From: an uncultured Paracoccaceae bacterium
GTDB taxonomy: Bacteria > Pseudomonadota > Alphaproteobacteria > Rhodobacterales > Rhodobacteraceae
Assembly: GCA_913054485.1 (NCBI GenBank)
Contig: CAJXHQ010000272.1
Coordinates: 1-5,207 of the forward strand
Reading direction: 5' to 3'
DNA length: 5,207 bases
Shown here: positions 5,055 through 5,207 of the stretch, piece by piece
Layout of the letters: each line of letters starts with the position of its first letter
Position numbering within the stretch: the stretch's first letter is position 1
Position numbers and translations under genes: made by a program
Notes under the pieces: model-generated
Seen by the model: only the letters and a program-made list of their open reading frames with translations
Database searches by the model: none
Told to the model about the DNA's origin: nothing

Positions 5055-5207
5055 TTGCTCGACAAGAAGTCAAACCTGCCGGTCTTCAAGAAGGACATGT
5101 GCGCCGAGGACCTCGACAAGATGATGGCCAACGCGCAGAAGGCCTCCAATTTTCTCAAAGCGATCTGCCATGAGGGCCGGCTGATGATTCTGTGCCGTCT
5201 GGCGTCG
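5055..5207 (+). CDS. soxR: SoxR, ArsR-family repressor of sox genes, 5' part, cut by window edge
   Basis: These 51 codons are the N-terminal part of an ArsR-type winged-helix regulator, usually about 110-120 residues. The recognisable segment is NAQKASNFLKAICHEGRLMI (26-45) followed by LCRL, the early helices of the BigR/SqrR/SoxR branch. C47 (ILC) sits where this branch carries the proximal redox cysteine that pairs with a second one further on, beyond the window. C16 and C38 are extra cysteines. The DNA-binding helix is outside the window. TTG is the proposed start, since the frame is closed by TGA at 5031-5033 and no ATG or GTG lies between. In Paracoccus and relatives SoxR represses sox genes until reduced sulfur is present. 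It is not the enterobacterial MerR-type SoxR. Confidence 0.85.
   Translation, partial: MLDKKSNLPVFKKDMCAEDLDKMMANAQKASNFLKAICHEGRLMILCRLAS

Noticed and set aside
1..5207. A wholly new biological system in this window
   Set aside because: Every gene fits the known Sox pathway by motif and by order; only the regulatory spacing elements invite new interpretation.

Overview
The window holds most of a sulfur-oxidation (Sox) gene cluster of the Kelly-Friedrich, thiosulfate-oxidising type. The order soxR-soxS on the plus strand, divergent from soxV-W-X-Y-Z-A-B on the minus strand, is the one known from Paracoccus and other Rhodobacterales. High-GC codon use, the diheme form of SoxA, Tat signals on SoxY and SoxB, and an ArsR-type SoxR next to SoxS point to an alphaproteobacterium, most likely in the roseobacter group. 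The species cannot be fixed from the sequence.

Layout from left to right: a 5' fragment of soxB (249 codons, cut by the left edge), soxA, soxZ, soxY, soxX, a 131-base intergenic region with a perfect 16-bp palindrome, soxW, soxV, an 80-base divergent promoter region, soxS, and a 5' fragment of soxR (51 codons, cut by the right edge). Coding density is high and no stretch over 300 bases lacks a gene. I see no RNA gene, mobile element or CRISPR array.

How the genes work together: SoxAX (diheme SoxA plus monoheme SoxX) oxidatively joins thiosulfate to the C-terminal cysteine of SoxY in the SoxYZ carrier. SoxB then hydrolyses the bound sulfone to release sulfate; soxCD would be expected beyond the left edge. 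SoxV carries reducing power across the membrane to the periplasmic thioredoxin SoxW, and SoxS is a second periplasmic thioredoxin that keeps SoxYZ active. SoxR is an ArsR-family repressor with cysteines that could sense reactive sulfur.

The genes are textbook members of their families. The less expected content is between them. Each of the four AT-rich intergenic blocks carries an ATTCA-led, partly palindromic sequence (soxR-soxS, soxS-soxV, soxW-soxX and, unexpectedly, soxA-soxB), so the SoxR regulon may have an extra site inside the operon. Two strong hairpins without U-tracts lie just before soxA and soxB, and both soxB and soxR appear to use TTG starts. I found no evidence for an entirely new system.
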